Positions 15,964 through 23,837 of a DNA stretch of 35,531 nucleotides are shown here, piece after piece. The notes beneath the pieces were generated by a model. That model was not told the DNA's origin. It searched no databases and saw nothing but the letters and a program-made list of their open reading frames with translations. Numbering within the stretch: the stretch's first letter is position 1; every line of letters starts with the position of its first letter. The translations under genes were made by a program, and so were the position numbers. The stretch comes from Anaerolineae bacterium (GTDB lineage: Bacteria > Chloroflexota > Anaerolineae > Anaerolineales > Anaerolineaceae), in the NCBI GenBank assembly GCA_021287005.1, contig JAJTBH010000002.1, positions 1 to 35,531 of the forward strand, read 5' to 3'.

Positions 15964-16077
15964 CTGGAATTTCATCTGGTAGTAAGAGACATAAAGGAAG
16001 GGGTGTTTTTTGCCTACCTTTCGGTAATACAAAAAACACCCCCATAGTTACTACCCATCCCATCCTGAAATTTCCAG
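15964..16077. repeat. Long nested imperfect inverted repeat (possible leader hairpin)
   Basis: Three paired blocks nest: 15964-15974 with 16066-16077 (one bulge), 15977-15985 with 16048-16057 (one bulge), and 16000-16012 with 16030-16042 (13 perfect pairs). A small inner stem TACC/GGTA closes a TTTC loop. The minus-strand RNA would fold into one hairpin of about 114 nt, some 74 nt before the reductase start codon. Confidence 0.65.
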
Positions 16078-16100
16078 AGACCTATTATGCCGTTTGTGAG

Positions 16101-16141
16101 CGGTACAAAATTAATGTTACAATAACATTAATTTTGTACCG
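16101..16141. promoter_or_regulatory. Perfect 19-bp palindrome, probable LysR operator
   Basis: 16101-16119 is the exact reverse complement of 16123-16141 with a CAA spacer. Its core, TGTTACAATAACA (16115-16127), fits the LysR-type T-N11-A dyad. It lies 89 nt upstream of the lysR start codon and overlaps the likely -35 region of the reductase promoter, as expected for control of a divergent target. Confidence 0.65.
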
Positions 16142-16209
16142 AAAAAAGCATTTGTTTATTGCGTTAATGTCAATAAAAGGTTGCGCCTTATTGTTTTTAT
16201 GGAGATGGT

Positions 16210-17091
16210 ATGGATAGTCAAGATTTGCGCTATTTTGTGGCAGTTGCACAAACACTGAACATCACAAAAGCTGCCGAGCAACTTTTTATTACCCGTCAGG
16301 CGTTATCCAAAGCTATTCTGGAATTTGAAAAAAAATGCGGCTCAGAATTGTTTCTCAGAAACAATGGAAAACTGCAATTGACCGCTCGAGGACGGGAGCT
16401 TCTGGAAAAATCAATCCCGATTGTGGATTTATTTAACGACCTGGAGAAGTCGGTAAACGCAAGTTCGCGGAGTCAGAAAAGTAAAATACGCATCGCCATA
16501 GGACTCGGCACCTTAAATGCCCTTTCTCCGCAGGTATTTGCACATTTTAAATCGGACCACCCTGAAATTGAGCTGTCTGTAAAAGAGGTTTGTGACGATG
16601 AAGTTCGCAAATATCTGGAAACGGAAGAAGCGGATATCGGAATATTAAATTCCACGCCGGAAAAAATAAAAAACTATGATTACAGGCTGGTTCAGGATGG
16701 AAAGATATGTTTGCAGATTTCCAAAAAAGACCCCCTGTCGGCCAAAGACCTGATAACGCCGGAAGATATGCATCTTCAACCGCTTGTTTCATTGGGTGAA
16801 CGCTGTGACATGCATAGTGTGTTGATGGAAAAATGCCACCAGGTTAATTCGTTTCCCAATCTTGTCCTTGAAACCATCGACTCAAACGTTGCCAATAATA
16901 TGGTTTACGATAACATGGCCATATCGTTATTCATCCAATCCAAAACTCAGGCAGCCAGCCCCGCGGTCCGTATTATTCCCCTGGCCCTTGGAGATACCCC
17001 GTGGGGTACCTACGTCATCAGCAGAAAAGGATTTGACCATACGCATTCAACCCGTTTGCTGATCGATTATCTCGAAAATTGCGCCTGTTAA
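16210..17091 (+). CDS. LysR-type transcriptional regulator
   Basis: The 293-residue protein has the N-terminal winged helix-turn-helix of the LysR family (MDSQDLRYFVAVAQTLNITK, then AAEQLFITRQALSKAI, with LFLRNNGKLQLTARG completing the wing). A periplasmic-binding-like effector domain follows from about residue 90. GGAGATGG precedes the ATG. It is divergent from the exported flavoprotein reductase, with a perfect LysR-type palindrome between them, so it probably controls that gene and itself in response to the reductase substrate. The ligand is unknown. By eye the gene is more AT-rich than most of the window, compatible with acquisition of the regulator/reductase/apbE cassette. Confidence 0.93.
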   Translation: MDSQDLRYFVAVAQTLNITKAAEQLFITRQALSKAILEFEKKCGSELFLRNNGKLQLTARGRELLEKSIPIVDLFNDLEKSVNASSRSQKSKIRIAIGLGTLNALSPQVFAHFKSDHPEIELSVKEVCDDEVRKYLETEEADIGILNSTPEKIKNYDYRLVQDGKICLQISKKDPLSAKDLITPEDMHLQPLVSLGERCDMHSVLMEKCHQVNSFPNLVLETIDSNVANNMVYDNMAISLFIQSKTQAASPAVRIIPLALGDTPWGTYVISRKGFDHTHSTRLLIDYLENCAC

Positions 17092-17334
17092 GGTGTGAAA
17101 TTACCCGGTTAATAAAAAATATAACGATATAAACCGTTCAGTTTTCAAATAACGTTTAAATTTCCTCTACTCATCTGCGCCCGGTTTTATTATTCCATTC
17201 GATTTTTTATGTGCGGCGTTTATCAACACGATCTGAATTTTCGAAAGTTATTTTCAGGCAGATCAGTATCATAAAACCCATCGCCAATCAATTGTTACGA
17301 TTATTGGATATTATCTTCCTTCGTTTATCCGCTT

Positions 17335-18504
17335 TTACGGTTGCACCAGCCGCGTCCATTGATGCCCGGCATTATCTCCGCAATAAACCACAAAACCGGT
17401 TAAATCAGGATTCCAGGATTGTTCATTTAAATCCCCTATGTGCATCCGGCGATCCACCAGGGAGCGCGTTTGCCAGTAAAACATAAACAAATTGTTTTCA
17501 GGATCGGCGCTCTGAAGGGCAACAACCGACGAATCATCACTGCCAGCATATTTAACGATGTCGTCCACCGGCGAGGGAATAGTTTTTTCAATCTGTTTGG
17601 CGCGCAGGTTAAATATCAAAAACTCGGCTTTTCCGCCGCCATCCTGATCGTTATGACGGTAAATCAATAAATGTCTGTGGAGTGGGTCCATCGAAATGAT
17701 TTGCGGGTAACCATTGATCGAATAAAAAAGCGTTTGCGGCCGCTCAGTGCGAGCCGGATCCAGCAGATATAAATTTAAAGTGTATGGAATCGATGGGTTC
17801 TGGCTGTTACGCACCGTATAAATCAAACCGGGAGTCACCCAATACAGGTTTTTGATCTCAAAGCCGGCGCTTAACGGCAGTTTTACCTTCTGCAGCAGTT
17901 CGGCCTGATGATTAACAATATAAATCTCGTCGCGGTCGGTTTTTGCCGCATAATCTCGAACGATAGCCAGGTAACGAGAGACATCCGGAGATGGCATTAA
18001 CCCGGAGATAAAAAATTTATCAGGCGGTAAATCATAAATCTGATGGTTGATGACATTGTTTTTGACTTCAAGCCGGTACATAATCAAACGATTTACAGGG
18101 CAATTATCGTTACAGACATAATTTATGGCTGATAAAACAAAACCGGAGCTATCGCTGAACCATCCGGAAAATTTCATTCCTTTCCCAACCAATTCGAGAT
18201 CCGTATCCCAGATGGTTTTGTGAGTGAGCAAAGATGTTACCGCAACGGGATGGGTATCATTCTTAAAAGACACCAGCCATTGACCGTCCGGAGAGATAAA
18301 TGTATTTTGAATTGTTTTTTCCAGGCCCTCTTTTTGATCTTGTGGAATAATGGGCGTGGCGTCAGGAGGATAAATAAATCTGGCGGTTGGTACAACAGAT
18401 GTCGCAGATGGGGTGGCATCAATCGTCGATGATATCTGCGGCGCCTGAACGCAGGCGGTTAAAATCAACAGTACGAGTCCTAAAAATGGATTTATCCGTT
18501 TCAT
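17335..18504 (-). CDS. Lipoprotein with probable beta-propeller (WD40/TolB-like) repeats
   Basis: The ATG at 18504, with GGGGGA four nt upstream, gives 389 residues; a GTG at 18516 would add four. A short signal peptide ends in LILTAC, so the lipidated cysteine is near residue 18. A Ser/Thr/Pro linker follows. The rest alternates short hydrophobic strands with blade-like phrases such as ISPDGQWLVSF, SGWFSDSSGFVLS, PSPDVSRYLAIV and WNPDLTGFVVY. These are typical of WD40/TolB/DPP4-like propellers, though no full repeat consensus is conserved. It should sit on the outer face of the membrane and bind rather than catalyse. Function is unknown, and it is separate from both flanking transcription units. 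Confidence 0.75.
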   Translation of the reverse strand: MKRINPFLGLVLLILTACVQAPQISSTIDATPSATSVVPTARFIYPPDATPIIPQDQKEGLEKTIQNTFISPDGQWLVSFKNDTHPVAVTSLLTHKTIWDTDLELVGKGMKFSGWFSDSSGFVLSAINYVCNDNCPVNRLIMYRLEVKNNVINHQIYDLPPDKFFISGLMPSPDVSRYLAIVRDYAAKTDRDEIYIVNHQAELLQKVKLPLSAGFEIKNLYWVTPGLIYTVRNSQNPSIPYTLNLYLLDPARTERPQTLFYSINGYPQIISMDPLHRHLLIYRHNDQDGGGKAEFLIFNLRAKQIEKTIPSPVDDIVKYAGSDDSSVVALQSADPENNLFMFYWQTRSLVDRRMHIGDLNEQSWNPDLTGFVVYCGDNAGHQWTRLVQP

Positions 18505-18575
18505 AATATCCCCCACAGATAAACGAATCCTTTTATTATTTTAAACCGCAGTGCAATAAATTACCAGACCATCTT

Positions 18576-18609
18576 TTCAGGGAGAACGTCGGAAAGCGCT
18601 CTCCCTGAA
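18576..18609. terminator. Hairpin downstream of the ABC exporter operon
   Basis: A perfect 10-bp stem (18576-18585 with 18600-18609) lies just past the exporter stop codon. No U-run follows on the minus strand, so termination may be weak; mRNA 3'-end protection is an alternative. Confidence 0.45.
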
Positions 18610-18620
18610 TACAATGTGGC

Positions 18621-20540
18621 TTAACGTACCCCCTCTTCCAGTCCCTGATCAAACTGGGTATGGTAAAGATGCGCATACAAGCCGTTTAATGCCAGCAGAT
18701 CGGCGTGTTTGCCCTGTTCCACAATTCGCCCGCGATCCATCACCAGTATTTTATCGGCAGCCAGAATGGTGCTGAGACGATGCGCAATCACAATGCTGGT
18801 GCGCCCGGCCATCACCCGTTTAAGCGCCTCTTGAATCAGGCTTTCCGATTCGCTGTCCAATGAACTGGTGGCTTCATCTAACACCAGAATGCGCGGGTTT
18901 TTAAGGATTACACGCGCCAGAGCGATGCGTTGTTTTTCACCGCCGCTCAAACGGTAACCGCGCTCGCCCACCACGGTGTCATATCCGGCAGGCAAGTCAC
19001 AGATAAAATCATGAATATTGGCCGCCTTCGCCGCCGCCTCAAGCTCAGCCTGGGTGGCATTCAGACGGGCATACAACAAATTGGTGCGAATGCTGTCATG
19101 GAAAAGGTGAGTCTCCTGGGTGACCATACCGATCTGGCTGCTCAACGAATCGAGGTTTAAATCGCGCAGGTCATAACCGTCCAACAAAATGTGCCCCTCG
19201 CTGGGGTCATACAGACGCGGCACCAGGTAAGTGAGCGTGGTCTTACCCGCCCCACTGGGACCCACCAGCGCCAGAAGCTGCCCGGCCTGCACCTCAAAAT
19301 CGATATGCTCCAACGCCGACTCGCGCGCCTGGCTGCGCCCGCTCGTTACCGTACGGGTCTCGGCGTCCGACAAAACTGCCTGCACATCCGTCATGCGTCC
19401 AAAACGGCGCACCTCGCTTAACATGCCATCGGCGTTAACTTCATATTTAAAAGAAACGTCCTCAAAACGCAAATTTCCAAAACAATCTTGCAATATCAGT
19501 GCAGAGGGTTTTTCGCTAATTTCCAACGGCAGGTCTAACACCTCAAAAACTCGCTCAAAACTGACCACCGAGGTGGCAAATTCGACCGGCGCTCCGGCCA
19601 GGTCTTGCAACGCGGCATATAAAACCCCCAGATATGAACCAAAAGCCACAATGGTACCCACGGTAAATGCACCCTGAATAACAAAATACCCACCCAGGCC
19701 ATAGACCAGAGCCGTGCCAAATGCGCTCACCAGGCCGATCACGGCAATAAAAAAACTGGTGCTGACCGCGCGCAAAACGCCCAGGCGGCGCACCTCACCG
19801 GCACGTTCTTCAAAACGACCGACCTCATCACGCGAACGGCCAAAGAGCTTCACCAATAAAATTCCACCGATATTAAGCGTTTCCATCATCATGGCATTCA
19901 TGCGCGCGTTGGCATCCATCTGTTGGTGGGCCACATCCCGCAAATGATCGGCCAGGCGGCGCGCCGCCAGAATAAAGAGCGGCATAAACACCAGGCTGAT
20001 CAAAGTCAGGCGCCATTCCATTGAAAACATGACGATACCCACCCCCACCGCCTGAATCAGGTTGGTGATGATATCCACAATGGTGTTGCTGATGGCATTT
20101 TGCGCGCCGATTACATCATTATTTAAGCGGCTCATTAATTCGCCCACACGCGTATTGGTGAAAAAACGCAGTGACATACGCTGTAAATGCGAATAAAGCG
20201 CCACACGCAGATCGTAAATTACTCCTTCTCCCACCACCGTGTTTAAACGCCGTTGAAAAACAGCAACCAGTCCGCTGATGGCCGGGATGCTCAACAAACC
20301 CAGAGTCAACCAGGCCAGGCGCTGCAAATCACCACCGGGGATGGTGTGATCGATCAATTCACGCAGGATTAAGGGGGTTAATAATGAAAGCCCCGTATGC
20401 GTCAGGATCAATATCAACATACCGGTTATCGACCAACCATACGGGCGGGCATAGGCCAATACGCGCCGTAATAATGGCCAACTCACCTTTGGTTTTTCAT
20501 CAGTCGCATGCATAAAAGTATGCCAGTTACCACCGTGCAT
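18621..20540 (-). CDS. ABC exporter half-transporter (MdlB/MsbA/LmrA type)
   Basis: The 639-residue protein has an N-terminal six-helix exporter domain (first helix GMLILILTHTGLSLL, coupling region FFTNTRVGELMSRLNND) and a C-terminal ATPase. The ATPase has Walker A GPSGAGKTT, signature LSGGEKQRIALAR, Walker B ILVLDEATSSLD and H-loop IAHRLST, all intact. It should work as a homodimer that exports lipids, drugs or peptides; the cargo is unknown. An unusual loop of about 40 residues lies between the aromatic FKYE strand and LEHIDFEV in the ATPase domain. I choose the ATG at 20540, which has GAGG five nt upstream, over a GTG at 20546. It lies 30 nt downstream of an HD hydrolase gene and is probably co-transcribed with it. 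Confidence 0.92.
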   Translation of the reverse strand: MHGGNWHTFMHATDEKPKVSWPLLRRVLAYARPYGWSITGMLILILTHTGLSLLTPLILRELIDHTIPGGDLQRLAWLTLGLLSIPAISGLVAVFQRRLNTVVGEGVIYDLRVALYSHLQRMSLRFFTNTRVGELMSRLNNDVIGAQNAISNTIVDIITNLIQAVGVGIVMFSMEWRLTLISLVFMPLFILAARRLADHLRDVAHQQMDANARMNAMMMETLNIGGILLVKLFGRSRDEVGRFEERAGEVRRLGVLRAVSTSFFIAVIGLVSAFGTALVYGLGGYFVIQGAFTVGTIVAFGSYLGVLYAALQDLAGAPVEFATSVVSFERVFEVLDLPLEISEKPSALILQDCFGNLRFEDVSFKYEVNADGMLSEVRRFGRMTDVQAVLSDAETRTVTSGRSQARESALEHIDFEVQAGQLLALVGPSGAGKTTLTYLVPRLYDPSEGHILLDGYDLRDLNLDSLSSQIGMVTQETHLFHDSIRTNLLYARLNATQAELEAAAKAANIHDFICDLPAGYDTVVGERGYRLSGGEKQRIALARVILKNPRILVLDEATSSLDSESESLIQEALKRVMAGRTSIVIAHRLSTILAADKILVMDRGRIVEQGKHADLLALNGLYAHLYHTQFDQGLEEGVR

Positions 20541-20570
20541 TTTCACCTCATCAACTTATTTTAAATCAGG

Positions 20571-21146
20571 TTAATTTTCATCCTCGCCGACAAACTGGCG
20601 GTATCGTTTAATTTTCTCGGAAAGGCGGGCTGCCAGACCGGCGTGAGCACCGTGCAGGGCTTCATAAATAATGATGGCTTCCTGGCGATAGGACTCTATT
20701 TTGGCGGGAGTCCAATAAAAGGGCGGATAATACAGATTGGTAATGCGGTCTGCCAGTTTTACCATCCATACCTCACGCGGCTGGCGGCGAATGCGCTCCA
20801 GGCTGTCGCGCATCTGGTTTTCCTTATCCGGCAGTGAAACATCTTTGGTTAATGCCAGCACCCCGTCGGCCACCTGCGCGCCGAACTCGTTTTTAAGCAT
20901 GTCATACGTCACAGGCGTATCTTCAATGACATCATGCAATAAAGCGCACTGCACCGCCAGGTCGCCATCCACATCGGGCGTCTGCGCCAGCGCATGCAGC
21001 ACTTCCATAGCCACACTGCCAATGTGATTGATGTAATCGATTTGTTCCTGTGGTTCAGCGCCGCCATAGGTCTGACCGTGGTGGTAACGGGTGGCATAAT
21101 GCCAGGCTTTTAAGTAAACATCCGGTGACCATTGTTTGTTTGTCAT
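20571..21146 (-). CDS. SpoT/MESH1-like HD-domain hydrolase
   Basis: The 191-residue protein has only the HD phosphohydrolase domain of the RelA/SpoT group: HHGQTYGG near residue 22, His41 in NHIGSVA, ALLHDVIEDT with His71-Asp72 and Glu75-Asp76, then EFGAQVADGVLALTKD and VKLADRITNL. This order matches the (p)ppGpp hydrolase domain of SpoT and stand-alone small alarmone hydrolases, which need Mn2+. No synthetase domain is present. The substrate could be (p)ppGpp or another nucleotide. The start at 21146 is set by AAGGAG 7-8 nt upstream. The gene precedes an ABC exporter with a 30-nt gap. Confidence 0.85.
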   Translation of the reverse strand: MTNKQWSPDVYLKAWHYATRYHHGQTYGGAEPQEQIDYINHIGSVAMEVLHALAQTPDVDGDLAVQCALLHDVIEDTPVTYDMLKNEFGAQVADGVLALTKDVSLPDKENQMRDSLERIRRQPREVWMVKLADRITNLYYPPFYWTPAKIESYRQEAIIIYEALHGAHAGLAARLSEKIKRYRQFVGEDEN

Positions 21147-21274
21147 AAGTTTTTCTCCTTCAATGCTCACAGTTAATTTTACCCCTCTCTTTGCAGCCAA
21201 TCAGAGGGGAGAAAAGCAGAATAAGTATGCTGTTTTACACAATACAGGGGTTGTTTCAGGTGGATGGTGCAAAA

Positions 21275-21308
21275 GACGGGGCGCGGGAACAAAAACACGC
21301 GCCCCGTC
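21275..21308. terminator. Terminator after the topoisomerase A gene
   Basis: An 11-bp perfect GC-rich stem pairs 21275-21285 with 21298-21308. On the minus strand TTTT follows it and TTTTTTT precedes it, so it can stop transcripts from either side. Confidence 0.85.
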
Positions 21309-21316
21309 AAAAAAAG

Positions 21317-23818
21317 CTAAATTTTAACCACACCCGCCACCGGGTCGGCTTCAAACAGATTTCCATTGGCATAACGCGCGCCCAGGTCAATGCCTTTGGT
21401 GGCGCGGGTTACCTGGTTGATATCCTTCACAGCCAGGCGCAGACGGCGGCCCTTCTCCGAATAGATATCCACATCGGCGGTTTCAGGAGCCACAGTTAAA
21501 GCGCCAACCAAACCGGTGCTGTCATTGATCTTCCAAATCTGAACCCCTTGCCCGCCGCGCCCCTGCACGGGGAACTCAAGCAGGCTGATACGTTTAATAT
21601 GCCCGTGTGTGCTGGTGATTAAAACAAATTCTTTGGCCTGCTGCGGCTCTAACAAAACGCCCCCCACCAGTTGATCATCCAACATCTTAATCGCCGCCAC
21701 ACCACGCGCCGAGGGCGTGGCCTGCGGGTTAATGCTGGCAGCTTCAAAACGCAGAGCGCGCGGGGTTGTTTCCTGGCTGCCCGAAGTGCAGATAAACACC
21801 TCGGCTTTATCCGAAGCCACACCCGCCAGCAGAACTTCATCATCCTTACCTTCCAGACCGATAATCGGCGACCAGGCGCCTTCATGGCGGCTGTTCAGGC
21901 AGTCTTCTGTTTTAACACGTTTAACATTGCCGGCGCGGGTGACCAGCACCAGTGAATTTCCCGGTGTGGCTGCGCCGCAGCCGATGATTTCTTCACCCTT
22001 ATCCAGGCCAAGCTCTGTAAAAGTGGCCTGCAAGGGCAGGCGGCCGACATTGGCCTGCCACACGCGCCCGCGGTTGGAAACCAGCAAAAGCGCCTCATCC
22101 GGTTTAACCTGGATGCGTGTCAGGTTAATTTCCACGGCACGCGCCGAAACTTTACCGCGCGGGGTGCTGTCTTTCCAGGTTTTGGCATCGCAGCGCTGAA
22201 TGCCTGTGCGGCTAACCACCACCATCTGCTCTTCGGTGGGAATGACCAGGTCGGCCACAGTAACCCGCGCCTGATGACCGTCTTCATGATCGATAATCAC
22301 CGTGCGGCGTGGATCGGCATATTGTTCTTTAACTTCGTCGGTTTCCTGAATCACCACCTGCAAACGACGATCTTCGGAAGCCAGAATTTCTTTTAATTCC
22401 TTAACCCGCGCTTTTAATTCCTTCTGTTCGTCTTCCAGTTTTTTGCGTTCCAGCGAGGTCAGGCGGCGCAGGGGCATATCCAGAATGGCTGTGGCCTGAA
22501 TTTCGCTCAGGCCGATCTTTTTCATCAGGTTGGCGCGCGCCGTTTCGGTATTTTGAGAATGGCGGATGATATCGATCACCTCGTCGATCATGCTGATGGC
22601 CTTCAGCAGCCCTTCTACAATGTGCAAACGCGCTTCGGCGCGGGTCAACTCATACTGCGAACGGCGGGTAATGACCTCAAGGCGATGACGGATGAATTCA
22701 CTCAGCATTTTGCCCAGGGTTAAATTTTGCGGGCTGGCTTTACCTTCTTCACTCATCACCAACGCCAGGGCGTTATAAGAAAGGCTCGAGCGCATCTGGG
22801 TATGGGTGAAAAGGCGCTCCAGCGCCTCATACGGGTCCACCCCGCGGCCGACTTCAAAAACCACACGCATGCCCTTATAGTCCGATTCATCGCGCACATC
22901 GGTGATGCCCTGGAATTTATCGCGGTTGGAGGCGATACGTTCCAACACCGTGGATTTCTGCACCTGGAAGGGTAACTCGGTCACAATGATTTCGCTCTTG
23001 CCACCGCCAATATCCTGAATGTCGGCTTTGGCCTGGCAGACCAGAGTGGCATTGCCGGTTTCGTAAGCCTGGCGGATCATATCCACCTTGTTTTCGTCGC
23101 CATTCACACGGTAGCGGTATAACAGACCACCGGTAGGCAGGTCGGGACCGGGAATGTATTTTTGTAAATCTTTCACGCTGATCTGGTCGCGTTTTTTCCA
23201 GTTTTTGGCCATATAAACCACGGCGTCACATACCTCGCCGAGGTTATGCGGCAAAATACTGGTCGACATACCCACAGCAATACCGGTGGCGCCGTTTACC
23301 AACAGGTTGGGGAAACGCACCGGCAAAACCAGGGGTTCTTTAAGCGAACCGTCAAAATTAGGAACCCAATTGACCGTATCCCGATCAATATCCATCAACA
23401 TCGACTCGCCCAATGCCGCCAGGCGGGTTTCGGTGTAACGCATGGCAGCCGCGCTGTCGCCATCAATGGAGCCAAAGTTACCCTGGCCGTCAATCAGCGG
23501 TGAGCGCATTGAAAAATCTTGCGCCATGCGCACCATCGCATCGTAAACCGATTGGTCGCCGTGGGGGTGATATTTACCGAGCACTTCACCGACCAAACGC
23601 GCCGATTTTTTATGCGGTTGATTATGCACCAGGTGCATATCGGCCATGGCGTATAAAATGCGGCGCTGCACGGGTTTTAAGCCATCCCGTACATCCGGCA
23701 GGGCGCGATCCAAAATAGTTAACACGGCGTAACGCCGGTAAGCCTGTTCCACAAAGCTATCCAGGGCTTGAACCTGGATGGTCAATTCGTTTCCATTAAG
23801 GGTAGATTCTTCACTCAT
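21317..23818 (-). CDS. Type IIA DNA topoisomerase subunit A (GyrA/ParC)
   Basis: The 833-residue protein has the breakage-reunion domain with the catalytic tyrosine at 128 ([11 protein letters not shown]), the quinolone-site helix [15 protein letters not shown], and the DNA-gate segment [11 protein letters not shown] coiled coil runs near residues 430-490, and the C-terminal beta-pinwheel carries a degenerate GyrA box, QGRGGQG. The pinwheel and box favour GyrA; the lineage-style partner makes ParC possible. Residue 89 is Gln where E. coli GyrA has Ser83. I start at the ATG at 23818 (MSEESTLNG); the upstream SD is weak. The gene lies 19 nt after subunit B and they surely form one enzyme, which introduces supercoils or unlinks chromosomes using ATP. 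Confidence 0.95.
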   Translation of the reverse strand: MSEESTLNGNELTIQVQALDSFVEQAYRRYAVLTILDRALPDVRDGLKPVQRRILYAMADMHLVHNQPHKKSARLVGEVLGKYHPHGDQSVYDAMVRMAQDFSMRSPLIDGQGNFGSIDGDSAAAMRYTETRLAALGESMLMDIDRDTVNWVPNFDGSLKEPLVLPVRFPNLLVNGATGIAVGMSTSILPHNLGEVCDAVVYMAKNWKKRDQISVKDLQKYIPGPDLPTGGLLYRYRVNGDENKVDMIRQAYETGNATLVCQAKADIQDIGGGKSEIIVTELPFQVQKSTVLERIASNRDKFQGITDVRDESDYKGMRVVFEVGRGVDPYEALERLFTHTQMRSSLSYNALALVMSEEGKASPQNLTLGKMLSEFIRHRLEVITRRSQYELTRAEARLHIVEGLLKAISMIDEVIDIIRHSQNTETARANLMKKIGLSEIQATAILDMPLRRLTSLERKKLEDEQKELKARVKELKEILASEDRRLQVVIQETDEVKEQYADPRRTVIIDHEDGHQARVTVADLVIPTEEQMVVVSRTGIQRCDAKTWKDSTPRGKVSARAVEINLTRIQVKPDEALLLVSNRGRVWQANVGRLPLQATFTELGLDKGEEIIGCGAATPGNSLVLVTRAGNVKRVKTEDCLNSRHEGAWSPIIGLEGKDDEVLLAGVASDKAEVFICTSGSQETTPRALRFEAASINPQATPSARGVAAIKMLDDQLVGGVLLEPQQAKEFVLITSTHGHIKRISLLEFPVQGRGGQGVQIWKINDSTGLVGALTVAPETADVDIYSEKGRRLRLAVKDINQVTRATKGIDLGARYANGNLFEADPVAGVVKI

Positions 23819-23837
23819 AGGGGCACCCTGTCCTTTT

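Larger units (their letters stand above)
15891..16209. other. 319-nt divergent control region, flavoprotein reductase / LysR
   Basis: No gene is seen. More than half of it is palindromic: a three-tier inverted repeat at 15964-16077 and a perfect 19-bp palindrome at 16101-16141. A CATAAT -10-like element on the minus strand (16084-16089) would start the reductase transcript near 16077, at the edge of the long inverted repeat. Another TTAATGT half-site lies at 16164-16170. Confidence 0.55.

Noticed and set aside
21717-22199. 160-residue open frame on the plus strand inside the topoisomerase A gene
   Set aside because: It is antisense to a certain gene, low-complexity in composition, and has no SD or family features.
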